Shown here: positions 17,175-24,585 of the stretch, piece by piece | Numbering within the stretch: position 1 is the stretch's first letter | Layout: each line of letters starts with the position of its first letter | From: Xanthobacter autotrophicus | Lineage (GTDB): Bacteria; Pseudomonadota; Alphaproteobacteria; Rhizobiales; Xanthobacteraceae | Assembly: GCF_029991245.1 (NCBI RefSeq) | Contig: NZ_JAIVFO010000024.1 | Coordinates: 1 to 39,161 of the forward strand | DNA: 39,161 nt | Direction: 5' to 3' | Position numbers and translations under genes: made by a program | Notes under the pieces: model-generated | Database searches by the model: none | Seen by the model: the letters and a program-made list of their open reading frames with translations, nothing else | Told to the model about the DNA's origin: nothing

Positions 17175-18821
17175 TCAGCCGACCGGACGCTTGGCCCCGC
17201 CCGGACGGGAGTCCGAGCGCTGGCCGCGGTTCGGCACCGACTGCATGAAGCCGAGGCCGCCGATGTCGCCGGCGGGACGCTGGCCCCGCTCGGTGCGCTG
17301 GCCACGGCCCTCGGCCCGGGCCGGCTGGCCGGCGCGATGGCCTGCGCCCTGGGCGCCGCCGGCATCGGGACGACCTTCCGGACGACCACCGGCCGGACGA
17401 CCCTCGCCGCGCGGCTGATGGGCACGCGCCGCCTGGGGCCGGCCCTCTTCCGAACGCGGCGCCCGCGACCGGCCTTCGCCGGACCGCTCGTCACCGTGGC
17501 GGGGACGCTGGCCGCGGGGATTCTGCCGGCCGGAGCGGCCGATATAATCCGAACGCTCGGAGGTCTCATCCCGCTCGTCGAGGATGATGGGCTCAAGCTC
17601 CGGCACCGCGAAGCGGGTGCCCGCGCCACGGCGGTCGCTGGCGGGAAGCTGCATCTTGATGAGCTTCTCGATGGACCGCAGGAACGCGCGCTCCTCGTGA
17701 TCGCAGAAGGAGATAGCGATGCCTTCCCGGCCGGCGCGCGCGGTACGGCCGATGCGGTGCACATAGCTCTCCGGCACGTTGGGCAGGTCGAAGTTGATGA
17801 CGTGGCTCACCCCGGTCACGTCGATGCCGCGGGCGGCGATGTCGGTGGCGATGAGGGTGCGGATCTTGCCTTCGCGGAAGGCCGCGAGCACGCGGTCGCG
17901 CTGGTTCTGCGACTTGTTGCCGTGGATCGCCTCGGCGGCGATGCCGGCCTTGGCGAGCACGCGCACCACCTTGTCCGCGCCATGCTTGGTACGGGAGAAG
18001 ACGAGGGCGCGGTCGATCTCCTCGGTGGAGAGCACCTCGGCGAGGAGCTGGCCCTTGTTGGCCTTGTCCACCAGGATCACCCGCTGCTCGACCCGGTCAG
18101 CGGTCTTGGCGACCGGGGTCACCGCGACGCGCACGGGATCGCGCAGCATGGAGCCCGCCAGTTCGGCAATGGCGTGGGGCATGGTGGCGGAGAAGAACAG
18201 CGAATGCCGCTTGTGCGGCAGGCGGCGCACGATGGCGCGGATGGCATGGACGAAGCCCATGTCCAGCATCTGGTCGGCTTCGTCGAGGACGAGAACCTCG
18301 ACCTGGTCCAGCTTCACCGCATTGTTCTCGACGAGATCGATCAGGCGGCCGGGGGTGGCGACCAGCACGTCCACGCCGCGGGAGAGCGTACGGATCTGCC
18401 GCCCCATGGGCACGCCGCCGATGGCGAGCGACACGGAGATGTTGGCATGACGGCCGAACCGCTCGAAATTCTCGACGATCTGGCCGGACAATTCACGGGT
18501 GGGCGAGAGCACCAGGGCACGCACCGACTTGGGCTCGGGGCGGTGCGGATGGCGCACCAGGCGGTCGAGGATGGGAAGGGCGAAGGCGGCGGTCTTGCCG
18601 GTGCCGGTCTGGGCGATGCCGATGAGATCGCGACCCGCGAGGATCTGCGGGATGGCTTCGGCCTGGATGGGGGTGGGAGTGACGTGCTGCGCTTCAGTAA
18701 GGGCGCGAACGATAGGCTCGGCGAGGCCGAGGTTCGAAAAAGAGGTCAAGCTCTGACTTTCATATGCGAACGACACCGGCGCACGCATGGGCGCAGCGCG
18801 GTTCGCGGGGATATTCGACAT
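17175..18821 (-). CDS. DEAD-box ATP-dependent RNA helicase (RhlE-like)
   Basis: A 548-residue RNA helicase likely acting in ribosome assembly or mRNA turnover, often at low temperature. In order: Q motif TPTPIQ (near 50), Walker A AQTGTGKT (70-77), Ia PTREL, TPGRLIDL, DEAD in VLDEADQMLDMGF (about 178-183), SAT, ALVFSRTKHGADK, TDIAARGIDV and HRIGRTARAGREG (near 352). After about residue 405 comes a disordered Arg/Gly-rich tail with repeated GRP/GQRP units, typical of RhlE-type RNA binding. The start is uncertain: ATG 18821 gives extra N-terminal residues without a clear ribosome-binding site, and inner starts at 18788 or a TTG just before TSFSNLGL are possible. Upstream of a tailed infA. Confidence 0.93.
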   Translation of the reverse strand: MSNIPANRAAPMRAPVSFAYESQSLTSFSNLGLAEPIVRALTEAQHVTPTPIQAEAIPQILAGRDLIGIAQTGTGKTAAFALPILDRLVRHPHRPEPKSVRALVLSPTRELSGQIVENFERFGRHANISVSLAIGGVPMGRQIRTLSRGVDVLVATPGRLIDLVENNAVKLDQVEVLVLDEADQMLDMGFVHAIRAIVRRLPHKRHSLFFSATMPHAIAELAGSMLRDPVRVAVTPVAKTADRVEQRVILVDKANKGQLLAEVLSTEEIDRALVFSRTKHGADKVVRVLAKAGIAAEAIHGNKSQNQRDRVLAAFREGKIRTLIATDIAARGIDVTGVSHVINFDLPNVPESYVHRIGRTARAGREGIAISFCDHEERAFLRSIEKLIKMQLPASDRRGAGTRFAVPELEPIILDERDETSERSDYIGRSGRQNPRGQRPRHGDERSGEGRSRAPRSEEGRPQAARAHQPRGEGRPAGGRPEGRPDAGGAQGAGHRAGQPARAEGRGQRTERGQRPAGDIGGLGFMQSVPNRGQRSDSRPGGAKRPVG

Positions 18822-19119
18822 CCCGCGTGGCCTGGGGTGTCCAAAGGCAATCGTTGAAGTCGGGCAAAGCCGCTCGCGACGCTTCGAAAGGGGGAAGCTC
18901 CGGCGGTCTCCGCTACGCGGCCCGAGCGCGCTGCAAGGAGGATTGGGAATCCCTCCGGGGCGCTACGGCAGGGTGTATGACCGATCCCCATGACAATTTC
19001 AAGGCGGGCGCAGCTTTTTCGCCCAAGTCCTGCGGCATGACCCCTACGCCACAGGGTGACACCGGCGCCGCCTCTTGCGCGAGGGGAGCGGCCTTCCGAT
19101 CTCTGCGGCTGGAGGAGAC
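18822..19119. other. Divergent intergenic region, helicase and DedA
   Basis: About 300 bp without a supportable gene. It must hold promoters for the helicase (minus) and the DedA gene (plus). No clear -35/-10 pair, hairpin or operator stands out. The only short frames in it are fragments of longer shadow frames. Confidence 0.5.
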
Positions 19120-19644
19120 ATGATCGACGTTCAGGCCATCATCGCTGTGACCACCGCATTTGTGCAGAACAACCACGGCCTTGCCGCGCCGATCGTGTTC
19201 GGCCTCGCCTTTGGCGAATCGCTTGCCCTGGTGTCCTTCTTCATTCCGGCCACGGTGCTGCTGCTGGCCATCGGCGCGCTGATCGAGGCGAGCGGGCTGC
19301 ACTTCTTCCCCATCTGGCTGGCCGCCGCCAGTGGCGCGGCGCTGGGGGACGCCATCTCCTACTGGCTCGGTTTCCATTACAAGGAGCGGGCAAAGACCTT
19401 CTGGCCCCTGTCGAAGCGGCCGGACCTGGTGGCCCGCGCGGAGGACTTCTTCCACCGCTTCGGCGTGTGGGGCATCGCCATCGGCCGCTTCTTCGGGCCC
19501 GTGCGCGCAGTGGTGCCGCTGGTGGCCGGCGTGCTCGCCATGCGCCAGACCCATTTCCAGGTGGCGAACGTTGCCAGCGCAGCGGTCTGGGCCTTCGCCA
19601 TGCTCGCCCCGGGCGCGGCCGCCTTCAAGCTGTTCGGATTCTGA
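19120..19644 (+). CDS. DedA/SNARE-associated family membrane protein
   Basis: A 174-residue inner-membrane protein of the DedA (VTT) family. These act as lipid flippases/scramblases or proton-dependent transport-related proteins. Landmarks are an N-terminal re-entrant region FGESLALVSFFIPATVLLLA with the conserved glutamate, GAALGDAISYWLGFHYKER (the glycine-aspartate-Tyr motif), FFHRFGVWGIAIGRFFGPVRAVVPLVAG (the conserved Arg and GP motif), and a terminal hydrophobic helix. ATG 19120 is preceded by GGAGGAG; an earlier start at 19075 is not favoured. The family is usually about 200 residues, so this is a compact member. Confidence 0.9.
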   Translation: MIDVQAIIAVTTAFVQNNHGLAAPIVFGLAFGESLALVSFFIPATVLLLAIGALIEASGLHFFPIWLAAASGAALGDAISYWLGFHYKERAKTFWPLSKRPDLVARAEDFFHRFGVWGIAIGRFFGPVRAVVPLVAGVLAMRQTHFQVANVASAAVWAFAMLAPGAAAFKLFGF

Positions 19645-19654
19645 GGGCGACGGC

Positions 19655-19699
19655 GGATCAGGCTTCGATGGATCAGGCTTGGATGGATCAGGCCTGAGC
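19655..19699. repeat. Three tandem 15-bp units
   Basis: GGATCAGGCTTCGAT, GGATCAGGCTTGGAT and a degraded GGATCAGGCCTGAGC follow each other directly after the DedA stop codon. It is noncoding, and probably a slippage-type microrepeat. Confidence 0.8.
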
Positions 19700-19814
19700 G
19701 GCCGGGTCCGCGCCGCGGCGACATGCCGCAACGCAGCATAAACGGTCGATTTCTGGTTCCGCGCGCCGGCTTGCCCCCCGCGCCCGGACGCACCGCCTCT
19801 TGTTTCCCCACGGC

Positions 19815-19840
19815 ATGCTATATATGAACGGACATACCAA
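19815..19840 (+). promoter_or_regulatory. Possible molybdate-responsive (Mo-box) operator
   Basis: Just upstream of modA lies GCTATATA (19817-19824), then eight bases, then ACATACC, in an otherwise GC-rich surround. ModE boxes are imperfect dyads built on TATAT half-sites, and a modE gene is in the locus. The right half is a poor match, so this is only a candidate; it could equally be a -10 region. Confidence 0.25.
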
Positions 19841-19854
19841 AGGGGACCTTTGTC

Positions 19855-20667
19855 ATGTCCAGCTTCATTCTGCGCCGCGGCCTCATAATCGGCCTTCTGC
19901 TTGCCACCGCAAGTCTTGCTCCGGTCCGGGCCGAGGAGCCGGCCAAGGTATCGGCCGCAGGGGCCGAGACCACGGTCACCACGTTTGCCGCCGCAAGCCT
20001 CACCAATGCTTTCGAAGACGTGGCGAAGGCCTATGCCGCCAAGGGCGAGAAGGCTCAGGTGAAGTTCTCCTTCGCCGCCTCCTCGGCGCTGGCCAAGCAG
20101 CTCGAAGCCGGCGCCCCCGCCAGCATCTTCGCCTCCGCCGACCTCAAGTGGATGGACTATACCGACGGCAAGGGTCTCACCCTGCCGGCCACCCGCGCGA
20201 CGGTCCTCGGCAATGCCCTCGTTCTGGTCGCCCCGGCGGACAAGGCCAAGCCCGTGACCATCGCCAAGGGCATGGACATCGACGCCCTGCTCGGCGCCAA
20301 CGGCCGCATCGCCACCGGCCTCGTGGACAGCGTGCCCGTGGGCGTCTACGCCAAGACCGCCTTCACCAATCTCGGCCTGTGGGACAAGGTGGCCCCGCGC
20401 ATCGTCGGGTCGGAGAGCGTGCGCGCGGCGCTCGCCCTGGTGGAACGGGGCGAAGTGCCTTACGGCGTCGTCTATGCGACCGACGCGGCCGTCGCCAAGA
20501 ACGTGAAGGTGGTCGCGGTCTTCCCGACCGACAGCCACCCCCCGGTGGAATACCCCTTCGCCCTGGTGAAGGGCCAGGACACGCCCGCCGCCAAGTCCTT
20601 CTTCGCCTTCCTGCAGGGCCCGGAAGCCAAGGAAATCTACAAGAAGTACGGCTTCACGGTGAAGTGA
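19855..20667 (+). CDS. modA: Molybdate ABC transporter, substrate-binding protein
   Basis: A 270-residue periplasmic protein that captures molybdate (or tungstate) and hands it to ModB. A Sec signal peptide (1-26, cleaved after VRA) precedes the binding fold. The first ligand loop is TTFAAASLTNAFEDVA, then FSFAASSALAKQLEAGAPASIFASAD, the hallmark ModA segment, then ATGLVDSVPVGVYAK and a VPYGVVYATDA ligand segment. AAGGGGA lies upstream of ATG 19855. It is followed by modB after 238 bp that contain a hairpin and two palindromic elements, an unusual break in a normally tight operon. Confidence 0.96.
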   Translation: MSSFILRRGLIIGLLLATASLAPVRAEEPAKVSAAGAETTVTTFAAASLTNAFEDVAKAYAAKGEKAQVKFSFAASSALAKQLEAGAPASIFASADLKWMDYTDGKGLTLPATRATVLGNALVLVAPADKAKPVTIAKGMDIDALLGANGRIATGLVDSVPVGVYAKTAFTNLGLWDKVAPRIVGSESVRAALALVERGEVPYGVVYATDAAVAKNVKVVAVFPTDSHPPVEYPFALVKGQDTPAAKSFFAFLQGPEAKEIYKKYGFTVK

Positions 20668-20684
20668 GCCTCGCCCGAGGCACC

Positions 20685-20725
20685 AGTCCCCGCCCCGGCT
20701 GCTGCGGTCGGGCGGGAACGGGACT
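20685..20725 (+). terminator. Hairpin after modA
   Basis: AGTCCC (20685-20690) pairs with GGGACT (20720-20725), and inner CGCCC with GGGCG (20710-20714), with an asymmetric internal loop. It lacks a T run. It could partly terminate transcription after modA so that the binding protein is made in excess over the membrane parts. Confidence 0.5.
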
Positions 20726-20757
20726 TGCTTCGCGACTTCGGCTTAAGCTCACGAGAC

Positions 20758-20812
20758 GATAGAGCACAGGCCGATCGGCTTGCGACGCAAGCTGATCGGC
20801 CTGTGCTCTATC
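20758..20812. repeat. Near-perfect 55-nt palindromic element in the modA-modB gap
   Basis: Nineteen bases (20758-20776, starting GATAGAGCAC) are exactly complementary to 20794-20812. Inside, after one G/T position that would wobble-pair in RNA, GCTTGC (20778-20783) pairs with GCAAGC (20787-20792) around a 3-base loop GAC. That gives 26 consecutive base pairs in RNA. There is no T run. The size and perfection suggest a REP-like mobile palindrome rather than an ordinary terminator. Confidence 0.85.
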
Positions 20813-20818
20813 TCAGAT

Positions 20819-20873
20819 TTAGAGGGCGATTCACCGGGCAAATGGATTCAATCTTGCTCGGTACGCGCTCTAA
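20819..20873. repeat. Second imperfect palindromic element before modB
   Basis: TTAGAG (20819-20824) is complementary to CTCTAA (20868-20873). The next bases GCG/CGC also pair after one mismatch, and the interior carries GATTCACCG and GATTCAATC. It ends 32 bp before the modB start. It looks like a member of an intergenic repeat family, but only one copy is in this window. Confidence 0.55.
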
Positions 20874-20905
20874 GCCCAGCACCGCCTTTACCCGGAAGAC
20901 TGCCC

Positions 20906-21595
20906 ATGCTCACCCCCGAAGAATGGACGGCCGTCAGGCTCAGCCTGGAGGTTGCCTTCTGGGCCACCATCTGGAGCCTGCCCCCCGCAATCCTCATCGG
21001 CTGGGTGCTCGCGCGCTTCGATTTTCCCGGCAAGGGCATCTTCGACGGCATCGTCCACCTGCCCCTGGTGCTGCCCAAGGTGGTGGTCGGCTATCTGCTG
21101 CTGATCACGCTCGGCAACCGCGGCTATATCGGCCAATACCTCCACGAGTGGTTCGGCATATCACTCATCTTCTCCACCGCCGGCGCCACCGTGGCAGCGG
21201 CGGTGGTGAGCTTTCCTCTCACAGTCAACGCCATCCGCCTCGCCATCGGCGGCATCGACCAGGGCATCGAGACCGCGGCGCGCACCCTGGGCGCGACCAA
21301 GCTCGATGCCTTTTTTACAGTCACCCTGCCGCTGATGATGCCCGGCGTGCTCTCCGGCTGCCTCATCTCGCTGGCCTCGGCTCTGGGCGAATTCGGCGCC
21401 ACCATCACCTTCGTCTCCAACGTGGAAGGCCAGACGCGGACCATTCCGCTGGCCATCTACAGCGCCACCCACATGCCGGACGGCGACGCCATGGCGCTGC
21501 GGCTCACGGTGGTGTCGGTGATCCTGGCGCTCGGCGCGCTCGTTCTCGCCGAACTGGCGGACCGGCGCATCAAGCTGGCGCTGGGGCAGATATGA
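20906..21595 (+). CDS. modB: Molybdate ABC transporter, permease
   Basis: A 229-residue inner-membrane permease with about five transmembrane helices. The EAA loop that docks on ModC is visible as ETAARTLGATKLDAFFTVTLPLMMPGVLSG. Other ModB landmarks are the N-terminal EWTAVRLSLEVAFWAT, LPLVLPKVVVGYLLL, and SALGEFGATITFVSN before the final helices. ATG 20906 gives the normal N-terminus; the frame opens earlier, inside the palindromic elements. Its stop codon overlaps the modC start (ATGA), so the two are translationally coupled. Confidence 0.95.
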   Translation: MLTPEEWTAVRLSLEVAFWATIWSLPPAILIGWVLARFDFPGKGIFDGIVHLPLVLPKVVVGYLLLITLGNRGYIGQYLHEWFGISLIFSTAGATVAAAVVSFPLTVNAIRLAIGGIDQGIETAARTLGATKLDAFFTVTLPLMMPGVLSGCLISLASALGEFGATITFVSNVEGQTRTIPLAIYSATHMPDGDAMALRLTVVSVILALGALVLAELADRRIKLALGQI

Positions 21596-22797
21596 TCGAG
21601 ATCGACGTTTCCCTCGCGCGCAGCACGGGCTTTTGCCTGGAAGCCCATTTCGCGGCCCCGGACATGGGCGTGACAGCGCTTTTCGGCCGGTCGGGATCGG
21701 GCAAGACCACCATCATCCAGGTGGTCGCCGGCTCGGTGCGGCCCGATCGCGGGCGCATCCAGGTGGGCGGCGAGGTGTTCTTCGACAGCGAGAAGGGCAT
21801 CGACCTGCCCATGGAACGGCGCGGCGCGGGCTACGTGTTCCAGGACGCCCGCCTCTTCCCGCACATGAGCGTGGACAGCAACCTGCGCTACGGCGAGCGC
21901 CGGGCCAAGCGAGAGATCACCATCCGCTTCGACGCCGTGGTGGACATGCTGGGCATCGGCCACCTGTTGAAGCGCCGGCCCCACACCTTGTCGGGCGGGG
22001 AGAAGCAGCGCGTCGCCATCGGCCGTGCCCTGCTCTCCCAGCCGCGCCTGCTGCTCATGGACGAGCCGCTCGCCTCCCTCGACGAGATGCGCAAGGGCGA
22101 GATCCTGCCCTATCTCGAGCGCCTCCGGGACGAGCTTCAACTGCCGATCCTTTATGTCAGCCATTCGGTGGAGGAGGTGCTGCGCCTGTCGGACGCGGTG
22201 GCCGCCGTGGCCGACGGCAAGGTGATCGCCTCCGGCGCCCTCGCCGACGTGCTGTCCCGGCCGGAGCTTCTGCCCGTGCTCGGCCGCTTCGACCTGGGCA
22301 CCATCTTCGACTGCATCATCACTGCGCATAACGAGGAGTTCGGCCTCTCCACCGTCTCCTTCCCCGACGGCGAGCTTCGGGTGCCGCTGGTGGGTCGGCC
22401 GGTGGGCGCGCCCGCGCGTGTCCGCGTCCGCTCGCGCGACGTGTCGCTCTCCCTGTCGCGGCCCATCGACGTGTCGGTGACGAATCGCCTCTCCGGCACC
22501 ATCGCCAGCATCACAAGGGCCGAAGGCCCGTTCGCGGACGTGGAGGTGGCGCTCGCCCACGGCAAGCTTCATTCGCTGGTGACGCAGGAAAGCGTGCAGC
22601 GCCTGGCGCTGGAACCGGGCATGGCGGTGTGGGCCATGATCAAGGCCGTGACCGTGGACAGCCGCCCGGCCGGCTTCAATTCGCCGGGGGCGGAAATCAG
22701 ATCGCCTTCGCCGGTTTCACGGCCGCGCCAGCCGTCTCCGGCTCCTCCGGCTCTGCGTGTGATTGCGGGCGGAACTCCGCCGAAAGCGCCTTCGTGA
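21592..22797 (+). CDS. modC: Molybdate ABC transporter, ATPase
   Basis: A 401-residue ATP-binding subunit that powers molybdate import. Walker A GRSGSGKT is near residue 32, Q-loop FQDARLFPHM, signature LSGGEKQR, Walker B LLLMDEPLASLD and H-loop LYVSHSVEEV. A C-terminal TOBE/Mop regulatory domain follows, with VTNRLSGTIASI and GPFADVEVAL. It is longer than usual by a Pro/Ser-rich tail of about 45 residues (from SRPAGFNSPG). The coding region for that tail overlaps the 3' end of convergent modE by 101 bp. The start is fixed by the 4-bp overlap with modB. Confidence 0.95.
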   Translation: MIEIDVSLARSTGFCLEAHFAAPDMGVTALFGRSGSGKTTIIQVVAGSVRPDRGRIQVGGEVFFDSEKGIDLPMERRGAGYVFQDARLFPHMSVDSNLRYGERRAKREITIRFDAVVDMLGIGHLLKRRPHTLSGGEKQRVAIGRALLSQPRLLLMDEPLASLDEMRKGEILPYLERLRDELQLPILYVSHSVEEVLRLSDAVAAVADGKVIASGALADVLSRPELLPVLGRFDLGTIFDCIITAHNEEFGLSTVSFPDGELRVPLVGRPVGAPARVRVRSRDVSLSLSRPIDVSVTNRLSGTIASITRAEGPFADVEVALAHGKLHSLVTQESVQRLALEPGMAVWAMIKAVTVDSRPAGFNSPGAEIRSPSPVSRPRQPSPAPPALRVIAGGTPPKAPS

Positions 22798-23125
22798 GTT
22801 CGTCCACGGAGGCGCTGGTGGCTTTGGCCGCCTGACGCTCCATGGCACGGTAGAGGGCGATGATGCGCTCGCCGAAGGCGGTCACTTCCGTTCCCGCGCC
22901 GCGGCGGCCGGGAAAGGTCACGATCACCCGCTGCTCGAACATGCGGTCGAGTTCATCCACCAGAAGCCAGGCCCGGCGATAGCTCATGCCGATGGCCTTG
23001 GCGGCGGAGAGGATGGAGCGGTGCTCGCGGATCGCCTCCAGCAGCATGATCTTGCCCGGACCGAGGCGGCGACCATCGGGAAAATCGACGCGCAGAAACA
23101 GGCGGGTACCGACCTTTTTCGTCAC
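22697..23125 (-). CDS. modE: ModE-type molybdate regulator, DNA-binding domain only
   Basis: A 142-residue winged helix-turn-helix regulator matching the ModE N-terminal domain: FLRVDFPDGRRLGPGKIMLLEAIREHRSILSAAKAIGMSYRRAWLLVDELDRMF, then the wing VIVTFPGRRGAGTEVTAFGERIIALYR. The two molybdate-binding Mop domains of E. coli ModE are missing, so metal sensing may depend on another partner, or the protein may act without ligand. The start is GTG 23125, with AGGAGGG five bases upstream; the longer in-frame extension is a shadow of the FTR1 gene. It is convergent with modC and overlaps its tail. Whether it controls modABC, the neighbouring iron genes, or both is not shown. Confidence 0.88.
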   Translation of the reverse strand: MTKKVGTRLFLRVDFPDGRRLGPGKIMLLEAIREHRSILSAAKAIGMSYRRAWLLVDELDRMFEQRVIVTFPGRRGAGTEVTAFGERIIALYRAMERQAAKATSASVDELTKALSAEFRPQSHAEPEEPETAGAAVKPAKAI

Positions 23126-23295
23126 TACGTCCCTCCTCGCGCGCCCGGCGCGGCATGGCGGAGGGTCATCATACCGGAAGAGCCCCCGGCCGGGAACGCT
23201 TTCCCGCAGCAAAGATGCGGCCGGAGGGAGCCACCCCTCCCGGGCCCGAAAGACGGGACATGCGTCCCGCCCGAACCGTCCGCGCCCCCGGGAAG

Positions 23296-24138
23296 TCAGG
23301 CCCGTGCCTGGCGGGCCGCACCCGTAGCGGGGGAGATGCGGCCGTTCACCACCGCCGACAGCAGGACGATGGTGGCCACCGTTCCGAGATAGGCGATCAG
23401 CTGCATGCCCGTGGGCTCGGCGCGATAGCCGACGAGGGTGCGCAGCACACGCCCCAGGGCGCTGTCGTTGGCGAGCAGCCAGCTGGTGTTCCACAGCGGA
23501 TCGGCCAGGGACTGGATGAAGCCCGAATCCTGCAGGATGCCCACCACCTGCGCCGCGAGGCCGGCGGCAAGCAGGGTGATGATGATCGCCGTCACCTTGA
23601 ACAGGTGCTTGAGCGGAATGGCGACCAGCCCGCGATAGAGCACCAGCGAGACCGCCGCACCGCAGGCCAGGCCCACGAGGCCGCCAAGGGCCACCGCGCC
23701 CACCGTCTCGTCGCCGGTGGTGGCAATGCCGTAAAGGAAGAGCACGATTTCCACGCCCTCGCGCAGCACGGCCATGCCCACCACGATGGCGAGCGCCGCC
23801 AAAGGCCGCCGCCCGCTCTTCACATCGCGCCCCAATTCCTTCATTTCGAGGACCATCTGCCGGCCGTGGCTTGCCATCCACACCACGGTCCACACCAGCA
23901 TGACCACGGCGATGGAGAGGATGGCGGCGTTGAGGATGTCCTGGCCCGAGCCTTCGAAGGTGGAGCCGATCTGGTCGGCAAAAAGCGCCAGCAGCGCAGA
24001 GCCGGACAGGCCGCCCAGGATACCGAGACTGATCCACAGGCCGCGATGGCGGATGCCCTCCGAGGCGGCCAGAACAACGCCGGTGACGATGCCCGCTTCC
24101 AGCACTTCGCGGAAGACGATCAGCAGCGCGGCAATCAT
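23296..24138 (-). CDS. FTR1-family high-affinity iron permease
   Basis: A 280-residue inner-membrane protein with seven hydrophobic helices. Both iron-ligand signatures of the FTR1/EfeU family are present: REVLE (10-14) in FREVLEAG and REGVE near 124-128 in VLREGVEIVLFLYG. A GMQLIAYLG segment lies in the last helix. FTR1 permeases import iron that is oxidised during passage. Partners are multicopper oxidases (yeast Fet3) or, in bacteria, EfeO/EfeB or FtrAB-type proteins. ATG 24138 has AGGAAGGAA upstream. It is divergent from an imelysin/multicopper-oxidase operon, with iron-operator-like dyads between. EfeU is an alternative name, but no EfeO-type cupredoxin or EfeB peroxidase is seen here. 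Confidence 0.92.
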   Translation of the reverse strand: MIAALLIVFREVLEAGIVTGVVLAASEGIRHRGLWISLGILGGLSGSALLALFADQIGSTFEGSGQDILNAAILSIAVVMLVWTVVWMASHGRQMVLEMKELGRDVKSGRRPLAALAIVVGMAVLREGVEIVLFLYGIATTGDETVGAVALGGLVGLACGAAVSLVLYRGLVAIPLKHLFKVTAIIITLLAAGLAAQVVGILQDSGFIQSLADPLWNTSWLLANDSALGRVLRTLVGYRAEPTGMQLIAYLGTVATIVLLSAVVNGRISPATGAARQARA

Positions 24139-24233
24139 GGCAACCGTTCCTTCCTGGCAAGCATCCGGCCGGCTTCCGACTTGCGGGCCGCAATGCTCGC
24201 TCGGATACGACGAAAGACAAAGGGACGCGAAGA

Positions 24234-24249
24234 TTTGAACATTTCCAAA
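24234..24249. promoter_or_regulatory. Iron-operator-like dyad 1 (weak copy)
   Basis: TTTGAACATTTCCAAA: GAA-N3-TTC core with one extra base in the right arm. It lies 96 bp upstream of the FTR1 start codon and has the same core as two perfect dyads in this region. Confidence 0.45.
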
Positions 24250-24341
24250 ACCGATAGAAACGGACGTAACGTAAGGATAAATTCTGCGAATGACTGGCGA
24301 GAGCTTACCACCTCCGTCGCCCCACTGTCATCCGGCACCCC

Positions 24342-24368
24342 CTTGTTTTGAATTGTTCAAATGACAAG
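24342..24368. promoter_or_regulatory. Iron-operator-like dyad 2
   Basis: TTTGAA (24347-24352), spacer TTG, TTCAAA (24356-24361) is a perfect inverted repeat. It is flanked by a second pair, CTTGT (24342-24346) and ACAAG (24364-24368). The GAA-N3-TTC core is like that recalled for Irr-binding ICE motifs of Hyphomicrobiales. Confidence 0.6.
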
Positions 24369-24529
24369 AAACGACTATCGCCGGCCCGGCCCGCGGCGTT
24401 GTCCGGAACAGCCGAAGCGCCCGACGGCCCGGGAGTCGAGTTCTTGGCGCGGCACCGCACACTATCTCGGAGCATTGAACAGGCGCATAAATTGGCGTAA
24501 CGTCACTCTACTGCCATCTGCGTCGTTTT

Positions 24530-24548
24530 GACTTGGCTCCGACAAGTC
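24530..24548. promoter_or_regulatory. Additional small dyad
   Basis: GACTTG (24530-24535) and CAAGTC (24543-24548) are exact inverted repeats with a 7-bp spacer, 17 bp before dyad 3. They could be a separate regulator site; the arms are unrelated to the GAA-N3-TTC dyads. Confidence 0.35.
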
Positions 24549-24564
24549 TTCGGGGCAGCGCCGA

Positions 24565-24585
24565 ACAATGGAACAATTCCATTGT
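24565..24585. promoter_or_regulatory. Iron-operator-like dyad 3
   Basis: ACAATGGAA (24565-24573), spacer CAA, TTCCATTGT (24577-24585) is a perfect 9-bp inverted repeat. Its GAACAATTC centre is the exact reverse complement of the centre of dyad 2. It lies 104 bp upstream of the imelysin start, where a regulator could control the operon. Confidence 0.65.

Noticed and set aside
16824-18857. Plus-strand frame of 677 codons opposite infA and the helicase
   Set aside because: Composition is Gly/His/Asp-rich noise, and the minus strand encodes two unmistakable proteins here.
19655-19699. Tandem 15-bp units as a CRISPR array
   Set aside because: There are only three directly abutting degenerate units without spacers; no cas genes are in the window.
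23296-24138. Calling the FTR1 gene efeU of an EfeUOB system
   Set aside because: No EfeO-type cupredoxin-M75 fusion and no DyP peroxidase (EfeB) are encoded nearby. The neighbours are separate imelysins and a multicopper oxidase.
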